The notes: a model not told the origin generated them from the sequence alone. Shown: positions 26,607 through 36,866, counted from the stretch's first letter. The stretch: 64,000 nt of DNA from Marinoscillum sp. MHG1-6 (GCF_024714475.1 NZ_JAMZMI010000003.1:496001-560000), one strand, 5' to 3'. Program-made: numbers and translations.

Positions 26607-27950
26607 TCAAGCGGGTTGTTTTGACTTTTGTCGTTTCCGAACAATTGATTTCGATACCCTGAAATACTGAACAAGAGGAATGTGTGAGGGGCAAACAAAT
26701 GAACAGGACCCACACTCAAAACAATCCATTAGGTGATGTGTATCCGCCATTAAATCATAGGCCTCATACTTAGCCAAAATACCCAGTTTAGAAGGATTGA
26801 GAGACAAAGGACACGCATCAACACAGGCACCGCATTTGATACACGGATACACCTTTGTTGAACGAACTACATGCTCATCATCAAAAACCACCACACCGGA
26901 AGTTCCCTTGGTAATAGAAATGTCCAGATTGGAAACTGCCATACCCATCATAGGGCCTCCCATGTAGACTTCACTAATGTTGTCAGAAACCCCCACCTGC
27001 TCTAGTACAAAACGAAGTGGAGTACCTACCGGGATCAGGTAGTTGCCCTTTTCCCTTACCCCGGGCCCGGTTATCGTAACCACCCTCTCCTGAATGCCCC
27101 GGCCCAGCGGCAGCAATCGGCCAATTTCTGCCGTGGTTGCCACATTAACCACCACCCCTCCAACATCAATAGGCAAGCCTCCTGATGGCACCTCCTTTTT
27201 GAGAATGGAAGTAATGAGCATCTTTTCAGATCCCTGAGGATATTTAACTGGAACTATGTGAATCTCCACAGGTAAATCCACTGGCTTGCGCTGCTCCAAT
27301 AGTGATGCCGCATCAGCTTTGTTAGCTTCAATTCCTATTACAGCACGAGACGCACCTGTTACCTTTAAGAGGTATCGTATCCCCATAAAAATATCATCGG
27401 GCTGCTCCAGCATCACCCGATGATCGGTGGTGAGAAAAGGCTCACATTCTATTCCATTTATCATTAATACCTCACAGCTTTTGCCATCGGGTACTTTGAT
27501 TTTTACATGTGTGGGGAAAGCTGCACCTCCTAAGCCTACAATTCCTGCAGCCTGAACAGCCTGCATAATTTCTTCAGCTGAACTATCCAGCCCTACGGGC
27601 TTTCCTTCGATTACTTCCTGTCCGGATGAAGGAGAGGTAGCCAGAAATATCCCCGGAACCATATTGCCGGATAAAGCAGGCACCATGGCAATCTTCCGAA
27701 CGATGCCAGACACAGGCGCATGTAAAGGAACTGACACGTACCCGGAGGCTTTGGCTAGTAATTGTCCACGACTTACCTCCTGGCCTTCCCTGACCACAGG
27801 TTCAGAAGGGCCACCAATGTGTTGCGCAAGAGGTAGAACAATCAAAGGAGCAAAAGGAAACTGACGAATGGCCAGACCACTCGTCTCTTCCTTATACTCC
27901 GGCGGGTGTACCCCATGCTTGAATGTATTTTTATTCAGGCCAAACACCAC
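26607..27950 (-). CDS. rnfC: Rnf electron transport complex subunit C
   Basis: The 447-residue peripheral subunit has an N-terminal barrel-sandwich segment, a flavin/NADH-binding Rossmann-like part (GIVGLGGAAFPTHVKIKVP, about 135-155, and INGIECEPFLTTDHR, about 160-176) and two C-terminal 4Fe-4S motifs, CIKCGACVDACP (about 369) and CFECGSCSFVCP (about 408). It is the NAD(H)-reacting subunit of the complex. Its gene begins eight bases after the pyruvate:ferredoxin oxidoreductase stop, tying Rnf directly to a ferredoxin-reducing enzyme. Confidence 0.93.
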   Translation of the reverse strand: MVFGLNKNTFKHGVHPPEYKEETSGLAIRQFPFAPLIVLPLAQHIGGPSEPVVREGQEVSRGQLLAKASGYVSVPLHAPVSGIVRKIAMVPALSGNMVPGIFLATSPSSGQEVIEGKPVGLDSSAEEIMQAVQAAGIVGLGGAAFPTHVKIKVPDGKSCEVLMINGIECEPFLTTDHRVMLEQPDDIFMGIRYLLKVTGASRAVIGIEANKADAASLLEQRKPVDLPVEIHIVPVKYPQGSEKMLITSILKKEVPSGGLPIDVGGVVVNVATTAEIGRLLPLGRGIQERVVTITGPGVREKGNYLIPVGTPLRFVLEQVGVSDNISEVYMGGPMMGMAVSNLDISITKGTSGVVVFDDEHVVRSTKVYPCIKCGACVDACPLSLNPSKLGILAKYEAYDLMADTHHLMDCFECGSCSFVCPSHIPLVQYFRVSKSIVRKRQKSKQPA

Positions 27951-27958
27951 GCTAGCTG

Positions 27959-30900
27959 TTAGTTAAACTTTTTCGCTCTTTCAATCCATTTATCCAAATC
28001 CGCTTCATTTTTATCCAGCGGAAGTCCCGGATGAATCACCCCTGCAGTACACTTCTCAGCCGCCTTTACCAGATCCTGATATGGTCCCCCTTTCGGGTTA
28101 GTGATTACAATCTTTTTGTCATCATTGTATGCAAAAATTTTGTCGTTGATTTTCAAGCACTCATCACATGCGGTGCATTCTTCCGTTTCAACCCAGGGTG
28201 AAGAAGATTGATCCAATACTTGTGAAGCCTCTTCTACCTCCGCTTCCCCTTCCTCTTCTACCAGATCGACCAATCCCTGTCCATTACCTCCCGCCAACTT
28301 CATCAGGCCTTTGGCAATCTTGCCTACCACCTCGGTTCTGATCTTACCTTCAATGTCCTCCTCAACTACAGGCTGCTCTTCTCTTCCCGCCATGGCTCTC
28401 AGCATGACCCAGAAGTTTTTACGTTCCTCGGAAGATTCTACAATTGGTTTGGCTACAATCACCCTACTCAGGTGTTGCTGCTTATCCACTGCCCATATGT
28501 AAGGAAACTTACCGGTTCGGTCTGCTTCGTCCAGTTCAAGAAATTCTGATAACACCACCATATTGTCATTCCAGGTATCCCTCGGAGCTTTTCTGAAATG
28601 CTTCCTGAATCGGGCCTCGGTGATAGCAAAGTCCGCAAAGGTCATATCCAGTTCCATGAATTTCTCTCGGCCATTTTCCAGGTATTTCAACTTGTATTTA
28701 GGCCAGATTTGATCGATATCCGGATTTCCGGAGAGATCAAAAGCATCTGATGCTCTCACTCCCTGATCAGGGTTGTATCGGAACAACGGATAAGCACGAG
28801 ACTCGACAGCCAGTTTTGCCTGATGAGTCCCCAAATCATCAGCCACGCCATGTTCCGGCTGGCAAGTGGTGTATAGATTAAACAACGCCGGTCTTCTGGC
28901 AGTCAGGCCTTCAATAAAACCTTCTATCATGTGGCTGGTATTAGCCAACGTTCCCTGCATCACATAGGTATTGCGATGAGCCATGGCAATCAACCCAATC
29001 TCCTTACGCGGTTCGGGTTTTCCTTTCCATACCTTTCCATACTGCGCCATATCGGAGACCTGACCTATAAAACCAGAGGTACAGGCTTGTCCACCCGTAT
29101 TGGAGTATACCTGGGTATCCACCACTATCACCTTAATGGGCTTACCGGAAGCCATCAAGCGAGACAGGTTCTGAAAACCAATATCATACATAGAACCATC
29201 ACCACCCAATGTCACCACAGGTGGGCAAAGTTTCCACTCATCGTCGGTAAATTGATGCCAGTTGAAATAGGTGAAAAAGTCTTTATGTTCTGCTTCAACA
29301 TAAGTTCCGGACAATTCCATTTCCGCCCTACGAATGGCTTTAAAACCATCAGCCATTTTGGACATGTGCCCCTCAAAAATTCCCATGGCCAGCGATGGAG
29401 AATCCTGAAACAGGTGGTTAGCCCAGGGAAATGGATAAGGATTGTACGGATAGGTACTTCCCCATACAGAGGTGCATCCGGTAGCATTGGTCATTCCCAT
29501 AGAAGCCCTGCCATTTCCAGTCGTACCCTGCGTATATTTCCATTGGAGTTGCTTTAGTTTGGCAATGACCTGAGTAATTTCCCTTAGCCAATCCCGGTCA
29601 ATAGGCTCAGTTTCTTTTTGAGACTCTATTCCAGAGGTCAGATCAGAGAGTTTGATATCAGCCTTATCCACATTAGCGATGATCTTACTGATCATTGCAG
29701 GGTCATCCACTTTTAAGTTGTTTAAAAGCCTGGAGTTGATGTGTAACTCAAGCTTATTAATCAACTCTTCTAAATAATTGAGATGTTTTTCTACACGAGG
29801 CTGCATGAGCGACTCCACGGTGGCAACAAACAAATGGATAACCGACTTTTCTGAGCAACCAAGGCAGGCTCCATCTCCACTTGCAAAGTGCAGGTAAGCC
29901 TCCTTATTCAACAGAATCGTTTCAAGCGGTCCAATCTTTTGTTCCAGATCATCGATGCGATTGAATTTTTTAGGAGTGCTTGGCAGGTCCATCCACAGAT
30001 CCCAGTTCTTTCTAAGTCCCGCGACTCCTGCTTCGGTCTGAACAATTGGTTTTAAGGCCTCATCATCACAAACCTGGATACATTCCATGCATCCCTTACA
30101 AGTGGAAGGATTAATAGTAATGCTAAACAATCCACCGCTGCCCGGTTCTTTCTTTTCATGTAAATCAAAATACGGACGTGTCAATGCAAACTCGAAATCG
30201 CCGAGTTCTTCTCTAAACCATTCGAACTCCTGCTCAAGTCCCTGCTTGTCGCTTCCCTCAGCAATAGCCATGTCTATGGCGTCTTGCATCAGGTTATTGA
30301 CAGTTGCTTTACTGTCCTTCTCATTGAAAAGGGCTCTTAATTTAGGTTCGAGCTTTCGTGCCTCTTTTGGTAAATGATCCAATTTGGGGTGATTCTTTTT
30401 CACCCGTTTAACGAGTGTTTCTATGACATCAGAAACCTCACTTACTAATCCGGGTATGGCGGTATCAGGACAAACCGTATAACAGTTACCGCATGCAGTA
30501 CAGTTGTTAGCTATCCACTTTGGATGTTCGAACCTGATTCCCGTCATATCTCGGAATAATGATGAAACAGCTGGCATTACACTCATCCCGATAAATGGAT
30601 CAGTGATGTTGTCATTGCCATTTCCTTTTTGGTAGAAGTTTCCCGTCTGTTCCCAAAACCTGTGAATATCACTGATACGTGAACCACTAACCGGTACGTT
30701 TTTCAGCATTTTAGGAATAGGGATTTCAGGGCTTTTAACTTCTACTGACTCACCTTTGGATAATACCTTTTCTTTGATTTCATGTATTTCATCAAAGCCT
30801 CTTTTCACCACACGCATATTGTCGTCGACCACTCGCTGTCCTTTAGAGCCAAACTTGTGTTGCAGTTGACTTTCTATGGCCTTCAGCAGTTGAGCATCAG

Positions 30901-32854
30901 TAAGTTTTGCTTTTTCTTTTAGGGGTGAAGCCGCGAAAAAAGCTCCCTGAAAGGCGATCCCCTGCATTCTCAACTGAAGTTCTGAATCCGTAGCCTCCTC
31001 CCTCGCAATCTTGAACCCATCGATATAAAAAACATGAATTCCATTATCTATTATAAGCTTTTGATAATGCTTTGGAATATCCTCCCAAACTTCCTGTGGT
31101 TTCGACTTATCACTCTGTATGATAAAGGTTCCTCCTTTTTTCAACCCGGAGAGTGCGTTGGTATGCTTAAATACATTTGGGTCTGGTGACAGCACCACAT
31201 CAACAAAATGAAACTCACAATTCATCCTGATGGGTTCAGGAGCAGCAGCCAGATAATAAGTTGTTGGCTGACCTTTCTTTTCTGAGCCATATTTTGGATT
31301 GGCCTTGATGTCATAACCCATCAAATCAAATAGGGTCATGGCGAGGTTCTTACCTGTAGTGATAGCTCCCCATCCGCCCACGGAATGAAACCGAACCGTG
31401 ATCGCATCTTTGGGCATCAGGTTTGGATTTTCAGATCCATGAACGGCCAGTTCTTTTACATTCGGGTAAGCCGCAGTAATCGACTCCTGATATAGTCTTT
31501 GCTTAGGCGTAAATGGATTGTCACGAATAAAGTCAATCGACAGATAGAATTGTTTTTTGTGCTTTCCATCAGGAAGCATGTTTTCGACGGCACCAATGAT
31601 TCCCTCAGCTTGCAAATCCCGGCTACCCATACCAAAAGACCCGGAGTAAATAGCAGGTGTATCGGCTGCTATAAAACTCTCCAGGTCAGGGTATGGTTTA
31701 TCCTTCTTATGGACACCATTTTCCAGGCATTTCGAAATAACTGCTCTCAACTCCCGAACGATTGGCAAGTCGACCGCAAGGGGCTGATCCAAACGCTCAA
31801 GAACGACTACTCCCTTTTTACCTTTAAGCACCTTGGCCAGTAGATCTGCAGGAAATGGTCGGAACATGACAAGGTCGACCACTCCAACTTTAAGTTTCCT
31901 GGTTGATCTTAAATAATCGACCACCACCTCTGCGCTGGTCACAACGCTTCCCTGCCCCAGGATGAGGTAATCGGCATCTTCAGCTTTGTAAGTCATCACT
32001 CGTTTGTATGCCCTACCCGTCAGGGCAGCAAACTCGTCAAATGATGAATCAGTCAGTTGCTGGATGTGATCAAAAAAGAAAGGACGTTGTGCGGCCACAC
32101 TTTGCATGTACGCATCCTGGTTTTGGACTATTCCAGCCATAACCGGGTTGTCCACATCCCATAATTCCGGAATTCTCCTTCGGGTCTCACCGTAGATGAT
32201 TCTTTGCGCAGGCGTAGGGGTCGGTATGATATCATCAGGCAACCCAAGGTATTCCTTGATCAGTTCTCGTTCCGGCAAGTTGAGAGACTCAATCAGGTGG
32301 GTTGTCAGAAAACCATCCTGAGCAACCACACCCGGAGTAAGCGCCAGTTCTGCTATTTTATGAGCAATGATATTGAGGTCAGCAACGTGCTGTGCGTTCT
32401 TGGCAAATAGTTGGAAAAATCCCGTATCGTCAATGGCATGGTAGTCATCATGTCCGGCATGCACATTCAAAGTAGACTTGGTCATCGCCCGTGCTCCGAT
32501 ATTGAGCACGTAGGTTAAGCGTTTCCCAACAGCGGCATATAACGACTCGTGCATATAAGCTATGCCCTGCCCGGATGAAAAGTTAGCCGCTCGTTGACCG
32601 GTCATAGATAATCCCGCTGTCACGGCAGCAGCGGCATGTTCGCCTTCCGGTTCTATAAATATTAATGGTCTATCGGAAATATTCAGATGGCCCTTCGCAG
32701 CCTCTTCTGCCCAATATTCACCCATCTGAGTAGAAGGAGTGATTGGGTATGCACCAGCCGCATCGGAAGATTCTCTTTCGCACATGATCGCGGCCGTATT
32801 TCCATCCAATGCTACTCTGACTCCCGGATACTTAAACGATTGCTTCTTATCCAT
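27959..32854 (-). CDS. nifJ: Pyruvate (2-oxoacid):ferredoxin/flavodoxin oxidoreductase, NifJ-type, extended
   Basis: This 1631-residue single-chain oxidoreductase converts pyruvate and CoA to acetyl-CoA, CO2 and reduced ferredoxin. It shows AYPITPSTQMGEYWAEEA (about 35), the gamma domain RFHSVGGWGAITTGKN (about 490), two ferredoxin motifs NCTACGNCYTVCP (about 785) and CKGCMECIQVC (about 921), the cluster Cys of GDGACLGCSEK (about 995) and the thiamine diphosphate site GDGSMYDIGFQN (about 1216) with YSNTGGQAC. NifJ is usually near 1170-1200 residues; the additional length comes from insertions between the cluster domain and the thiamine domain and from a C-terminal single-cluster ferredoxin-like tail (ECTACDECLKIND, about 1558). 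It leads the Rnf operon. Confidence 0.92.
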   Translation of the reverse strand: MDKKQSFKYPGVRVALDGNTAAIMCERESSDAAGAYPITPSTQMGEYWAEEAAKGHLNISDRPLIFIEPEGEHAAAAVTAGLSMTGQRAANFSSGQGIAYMHESLYAAVGKRLTYVLNIGARAMTKSTLNVHAGHDDYHAIDDTGFFQLFAKNAQHVADLNIIAHKIAELALTPGVVAQDGFLTTHLIESLNLPERELIKEYLGLPDDIIPTPTPAQRIIYGETRRRIPELWDVDNPVMAGIVQNQDAYMQSVAAQRPFFFDHIQQLTDSSFDEFAALTGRAYKRVMTYKAEDADYLILGQGSVVTSAEVVVDYLRSTRKLKVGVVDLVMFRPFPADLLAKVLKGKKGVVVLERLDQPLAVDLPIVRELRAVISKCLENGVHKKDKPYPDLESFIAADTPAIYSGSFGMGSRDLQAEGIIGAVENMLPDGKHKKQFYLSIDFIRDNPFTPKQRLYQESITAAYPNVKELAVHGSENPNLMPKDAITVRFHSVGGWGAITTGKNLAMTLFDLMGYDIKANPKYGSEKKGQPTTYYLAAAPEPIRMNCEFHFVDVVLSPDPNVFKHTNALSGLKKGGTFIIQSDKSKPQEVWEDIPKHYQKLIIDNGIHVFYIDGFKIAREEATDSELQLRMQGIAFQGAFFAASPLKEKAKLTDAQLLKAIESQLQHKFGSKGQRVVDDNMRVVKRGFDEIHEIKEKVLSKGESVEVKSPEIPIPKMLKNVPVSGSRISDIHRFWEQTGNFYQKGNGNDNITDPFIGMSVMPAVSSLFRDMTGIRFEHPKWIANNCTACGNCYTVCPDTAIPGLVSEVSDVIETLVKRVKKNHPKLDHLPKEARKLEPKLRALFNEKDSKATVNNLMQDAIDMAIAEGSDKQGLEQEFEWFREELGDFEFALTRPYFDLHEKKEPGSGGLFSITINPSTCKGCMECIQVCDDEALKPIVQTEAGVAGLRKNWDLWMDLPSTPKKFNRIDDLEQKIGPLETILLNKEAYLHFASGDGACLGCSEKSVIHLFVATVESLMQPRVEKHLNYLEELINKLELHINSRLLNNLKVDDPAMISKIIANVDKADIKLSDLTSGIESQKETEPIDRDWLREITQVIAKLKQLQWKYTQGTTGNGRASMGMTNATGCTSVWGSTYPYNPYPFPWANHLFQDSPSLAMGIFEGHMSKMADGFKAIRRAEMELSGTYVEAEHKDFFTYFNWHQFTDDEWKLCPPVVTLGGDGSMYDIGFQNLSRLMASGKPIKVIVVDTQVYSNTGGQACTSGFIGQVSDMAQYGKVWKGKPEPRKEIGLIAMAHRNTYVMQGTLANTSHMIEGFIEGLTARRPALFNLYTTCQPEHGVADDLGTHQAKLAVESRAYPLFRYNPDQGVRASDAFDLSGNPDIDQIWPKYKLKYLENGREKFMELDMTFADFAITEARFRKHFRKAPRDTWNDNMVVLSEFLELDEADRTGKFPYIWAVDKQQHLSRVIVAKPIVESSEERKNFWVMLRAMAGREEQPVVEEDIEGKIRTEVVGKIAKGLMKLAGGNGQGLVDLVEEEGEAEVEEASQVLDQSSSPWVETEECTACDECLKINDKIFAYNDDKKIVITNPKGGPYQDLVKAAEKCTAGVIHPGLPLDKNEADLDKWIERAKKFN

Positions 32855-32877
32855 GACAAATTATGTTTTATACTAAA

Positions 32878-33240
32878 TCAATGACCACCCACAAGGCTTC
32901 GGGCAGTATTCATAATGCTCATGTATCTGTGCATGGTTTTCATATCCATTAAGACATCATCATTTTTATCCTTAAGATCAAATAAATCAACATTCAGCTC
33001 ATTAAACCTTGGATCTAACAAACGGCACTCTGCCAACAAAACAGCGGGAGAATCGGAGTCATCAACGATGCCTTCTTTATCTTCTATAAATGCCTTGAAA
33101 TAATTGAGGACTGCATTGTATGCACTTTCACATACCATAAATGGAACAACATCTTCTTTCGGTCTGGAGAATTCTTTCATGGCTTCCTGGAAATGCATCT
33201 CAGCCTTTTCTAAAGTGGGGCGGGTTAATTCTAGTTTCAT
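32878..33240 (-). CDS. Conserved hypothetical helical protein, HEPN-like
   Basis: A 120-residue, mostly helical protein starting MKLELTRPTLEKAEMHFQEA; the ATG at 33240 is preferred over an upstream Met that would add 16 hydrophobic-basic residues. The ESAYNAVLNYFKAFIEDK segment resembles the core of HEPN-type helical bundles, but the catalytic RX4-6H pattern is not clear. It ends 23 bases before the nifJ gene and could be the first gene of the PFOR-Rnf transcript, perhaps as a regulatory or assembly factor (inference from position only). Confidence 0.6.
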   Translation of the reverse strand: MKLELTRPTLEKAEMHFQEAMKEFSRPKEDVVPFMVCESAYNAVLNYFKAFIEDKEGIVDDSDSPAVLLAECRLLDPRFNELNVDLFDLKDKNDDVLMDMKTMHRYMSIMNTARSLVGGH

Positions 33241-33480
33241 TGCTCTTTGGAATTTGATATTCGCTATTAATGTAAGCACGTATATCAACCTACCTTATGA
33301 GCATAGTCAAGCAAACAAATGATCTTTACCCATGATTATTAGAAGTCTGGCCTATAATTTCAAACCGCCAAAAGATTTGCCAAAAAAGCGATCCTAATGA
33401 GGTATATGGAATTATCCGAAAGGATTCAAATAATGAAAGCTATTGTATTACTCTGAGGAGGACAGCAAACCACATAAAAA

Positions 33481-36400
33481 TCATACCGCTACCACCTCCA
33501 TGTCAGACAGGTAAACGAGATACCCTTTGGGATCAGGGTACTCCATGCTTTGGAGGATTGACACATATTCGCGAACCTGCTTTTTATCCTTTTCACGAGG
33601 GATACCGGTTTTGAAGTCGATAACGATCGTCTGGTCTTTGGAGCGGTTCATGCGGTCTACCCGTCTCATATCCCCACCCGGAAGTAAAAAACCCACCTCG
33701 GTATCTACCTGCCATTTTCGATCAAACCAATCAGCGAGTTTGGGATGCTCTACTACCTTGGTTACAAAAGTGCGTTCGGGCGAATCCAGCACCTGCTCCA
33801 GGTCATCTTTGTACTTTACCCGACTGATCAGGTCATGAATCCGGAGACCCTGACGCTGAGATTCGTTAAATATCGTTTGGCCAAGTTCTAACGCCCCCCG
33901 TACCTGCACACCAACTTTTTCACGCCAGCTATGACAATGGTACTCCCCCAGAGCAAATTCTTCGGAGGACACTTCTTTTCCATGCTTTTTAGCAGGCCAT
34001 TGGCCTACCGAATATTGATAAATGCTTTCATCAAAGGCATCCTGATCCTTCAGGGCTGTCAAACAGAAATCAGAAATTGATTTCACACTCAACTTCTCCA
34101 AATCGGGCTGATCTTTTCCTCTGGGAGGCTTGGGCAATTTACCAAATGCAAACAGCGCATCTACCGGACGAGTAAACGCCACATAAAGTAAATTCAGGTT
34201 GTCGAGGAAAGCTTTTAGCTTCTCATCATAATACTCCATGGCCCAATAGGTATTGGCCAGACTCTTTCCATACCTGAGTGGTATCACGGGTAGGCGATTA
34301 TAAGGAGGCTCCGCTCCGGGTTGACACCACATGATGTTTTCATTCGTGGCACTATGATCCAGGTCCCAGTTCAGGAATGGGATGATCACCACCGGAAATT
34401 CTAATCCTTTTGATTTATGGATCGTCAGGATTTTGACCGCATTGTTGTCATCGGACAACTGGATGGTCTTCAGGTCTTTGACCTCTTCCCACCAGGTGAG
34501 GAAGCTCGAGATATCTCCTCGTTCATTTTTGGAGTAGTCAAGTATGGCATCCTGAAAACCCTGCAAGTAAGTGAACTCCACCTTATGCTGGTTCAATTCA
34601 AATATTCCTATCAGCCTTTCAACCAACTCATAGAGGGGAAGCGTTTTGAGGTAATCCTTTTCCTTGACAAAGGCTGGTGGCACCACCCTATGCCAAAAGT
34701 TCCTGGCAGAGAAAATTTCCGTCTCTGATTTCGTGGAATTTTTGATATATCGCTCATACTCAAACAGCCACTCTGCAAGTACGATGGTGTTGTCCTCATC
34801 GTTGAGCCACTTGATCAGGCTGATCACAAAACGAACCAGATGACTACTGGTAAGGTATAGCGCCTCTGAGCTGACCACTTCATATTTCAATTGCGGGTCT
34901 GCCTCCTCTGAGGAACTGTAATTCACAAAGGCATTGGCGATGAGCTTTCCTTCTTTTTTATTTCTGGTAAGGATAGCGATATCTCTTAGTTGATAACCGC
35001 TTCGCTGGGCCTCCTCCACTGCCTTGATGGTCCTGCTTGCACAAAGGTCCTTCCAGCCTTCATCTTCTTCACTATCCAACTCACTGAGAAACTCAACCTG
35101 AATCAACCCTTGATTGGCTTCTTTAAATGCCGGTACTTCCTGAACCACGTCGGCATAGGTTGCCAGCACTTCAGCTATCCTACCAGATATCTGTTCACGT
35201 CGATCACCGGCCAGCACCTCTTCCAGTGCATTTTGAAAATAGGCATTGGCTACATTAAGGCTTTCGGTGAAAAACTGATTATTGAACTGCACCACTTCAT
35301 AGGAGCTGCGCCAGTTCATCGCGAGATTGTCTTCGTGCACCATCTCACTCCCCCCCATATCTGATTTCACACGATTTTGAAGGAGCTGCCAATCGCCTCC
35401 CCTCCAACGGTAAATGCTTTGTTTTACATCACCAACGACCATGCTGAACTCTCCCTGATCGGAGGCATTGCGCACGAGCGGACGGAAGTTGTCCCACTGG
35501 AAGGATGAAGTATCCTGAAACTCATCGATCAGGTAATGCTGAAACATGCTGCCCACCTTTTCATAGATGTACGGCGTGTCGTTATCATTGATGATCTGAT
35601 GCAGAAAGTCCGGCAAATCGGCAATCAGCATCACATCATTTTCATCCCTATAGTCCTGTATGCGTCGGTTGATCTCTGTTAATATCCCGAAGGTATAGAT
35701 ATAGCGAAGTGCTTCTTTTGATGACTCATAGACCATGAGGTGATCATCATGATAGGCAATAATCTCATCAAACAGGTTGGCCAGGCCTTCTGCCAAGCAG
35801 GCATCCAGGGCAGGACCATTCGGGGCTTTGGCTTTGACCCAATCCTCATGATTGCCTACTTTCTTGCGCTGACCATCAGTGACCACAATCTCATCCTGAA
35901 GCTTCACAAACAGGTTGGCCGGGCTTTGGGTCTTACCTCCTTTAAAATCCCCCGGATCAACACCATGCTTTCGCATGATCTTCAACCCCTCTGATGCTTT
36001 ACTTTTGAGTGTATTTTCAAAAGAATAGCGGATCTTGTCCAACTCCTTCTTCAGCTCAGTGAAAAAAGCAGGATTTTCGCCAAGCTTCAGTACCTCTTTA
36101 GAGTATGGTTTAAAATCATCTTTAAGCACCTGGGCAGACAGCTTATTGATCTCTTTACGGACATCCCACGATTCACCATTTTCCACCCTTTCGGATGCAA
36201 ATTGTGTCAGCCACTTTTTCAAGGATTTTTTATCATCCTCCCCAACCCGCAGTAGCATATCATCCACTACCTGCTGCATGACTTTATCGAGGTCAAGATC
36301 TATAGAGAAGCTTCCTTGCAAACCCATTTCCTTGGCAAAGGATCGGATGACCTGATGAAAAAAGCTGTCGATCGTAACAACCGCAAACCTGCCGTACTGG

Positions 36401-36711
36401 TGGAGGATATCGGTAAGTGTTTGCTCGGCTGTCTTTTGAAGTTGGTCGGGTGTTTTGCCAAGCGCAATTTCAAGTTCAGCCTGAACGGAAGGCCTCTTTC
36501 CATCCGCTATATCCCGAAGTACCGATACGATCCGGGACTTCATTTCCTCGGTCGCCTTGTTGGTAAAAGTTACCCCTAGTATATTCCGGAAGGCACCCGG
36601 ACGGCTCAGTGCTATCTTGAGGTATTCCTTTGTGAGGGTATAGGTCTTACCCGACCCTGCGGACGAGCGATAGATATGAAAGGAAGGCTTAAAATCTGGT
36701 TCAGAAATCAC
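33481..36711 (-). CDS. AddA-like UvrD/Rep-family helicase-nuclease
   Basis: The 1076-residue protein is a superfamily 1 helicase with Walker A YRSSAGSGKTYTLT (about 13-26), Walker B YLIDEFQDTSSFQW (about 390), the motif VVGDVKQSIYRWRGGD (about 420) and helicase motif V/VI region KILTIHKSKGLEFPVV (about 775). The C-terminus has a RecB-like nuclease motif (TIVIDFKTG, about 1040). It should pair with the AddB-like protein 12.6 kb downstream to process double-strand breaks. The start is a GTG (36709-36711), needed because the Walker A motif is only 15 residues in; a -7-like TATCTTTA element lies four bases before it on the minus strand. Confidence 0.87.
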   Translation of the reverse strand: MISEPDFKPSFHIYRSSAGSGKTYTLTKEYLKIALSRPGAFRNILGVTFTNKATEEMKSRIVSVLRDIADGKRPSVQAELEIALGKTPDQLQKTAEQTLTDILHQYGRFAVVTIDSFFHQVIRSFAKEMGLQGSFSIDLDLDKVMQQVVDDMLLRVGEDDKKSLKKWLTQFASERVENGESWDVRKEINKLSAQVLKDDFKPYSKEVLKLGENPAFFTELKKELDKIRYSFENTLKSKASEGLKIMRKHGVDPGDFKGGKTQSPANLFVKLQDEIVVTDGQRKKVGNHEDWVKAKAPNGPALDACLAEGLANLFDEIIAYHDDHLMVYESSKEALRYIYTFGILTEINRRIQDYRDENDVMLIADLPDFLHQIINDNDTPYIYEKVGSMFQHYLIDEFQDTSSFQWDNFRPLVRNASDQGEFSMVVGDVKQSIYRWRGGDWQLLQNRVKSDMGGSEMVHEDNLAMNWRSSYEVVQFNNQFFTESLNVANAYFQNALEEVLAGDRREQISGRIAEVLATYADVVQEVPAFKEANQGLIQVEFLSELDSEEDEGWKDLCASRTIKAVEEAQRSGYQLRDIAILTRNKKEGKLIANAFVNYSSSEEADPQLKYEVVSSEALYLTSSHLVRFVISLIKWLNDEDNTIVLAEWLFEYERYIKNSTKSETEIFSARNFWHRVVPPAFVKEKDYLKTLPLYELVERLIGIFELNQHKVEFTYLQGFQDAILDYSKNERGDISSFLTWWEEVKDLKTIQLSDDNNAVKILTIHKSKGLEFPVVIIPFLNWDLDHSATNENIMWCQPGAEPPYNRLPVIPLRYGKSLANTYWAMEYYDEKLKAFLDNLNLLYVAFTRPVDALFAFGKLPKPPRGKDQPDLEKLSVKSISDFCLTALKDQDAFDESIYQYSVGQWPAKKHGKEVSSEEFALGEYHCHSWREKVGVQVRGALELGQTIFNESQRQGLRIHDLISRVKYKDDLEQVLDSPERTFVTKVVEHPKLADWFDRKWQVDTEVGFLLPGGDMRRVDRMNRSKDQTIVIDFKTGIPREKDKKQVREYVSILQSMEYPDPKGYLVYLSDMEVVAV

Positions 36712-36769
36712 GGGTTAAAGATACCCAACCATTACAAAGAAATGTCACTCCGATCCCGATAGCTCACGA

Positions 36770-36809
36770 GGAGAGGAATCTTATTGGTTAACGTCACTCT
36801 GAACGAAAC
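36770..36809 (+). repeat. 40-bp direct repeat, left copy
   Basis: The 40-base unit starting GGAGAGGAATCTTATTGG and ending CTCTGAACGAAAC occurs again at 37007-37046 with a single mismatch (A/T in the eighth base). It precedes the broken RAYT gene. Confidence 0.9.
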
Positions 36810-36816
36810 CCCAACC

Positions 36817-36838
36817 AGCGCAAGCGTCCGCTTGTGCT
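36817..36838. repeat. REP-like hairpin upstream of the RAYT fragment
   Basis: Arms AGCGCAAGCG and CGCTTGTGCT flank a 2-base loop (one G/T mismatch inside). The design matches REP palindromes that accompany RAYT transposase genes; the fragment begins 29 bases further on. Confidence 0.6.
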
Positions 36839-36866
36839 TTGGTGTCATTACCGGTATCCTACCTTT

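Noticed and set aside
26605-26715. Longer rnfD start
   Set aside because: It would overlap rnfC by over 100 bases and add a Cys-rich leader not typical for RnfD.
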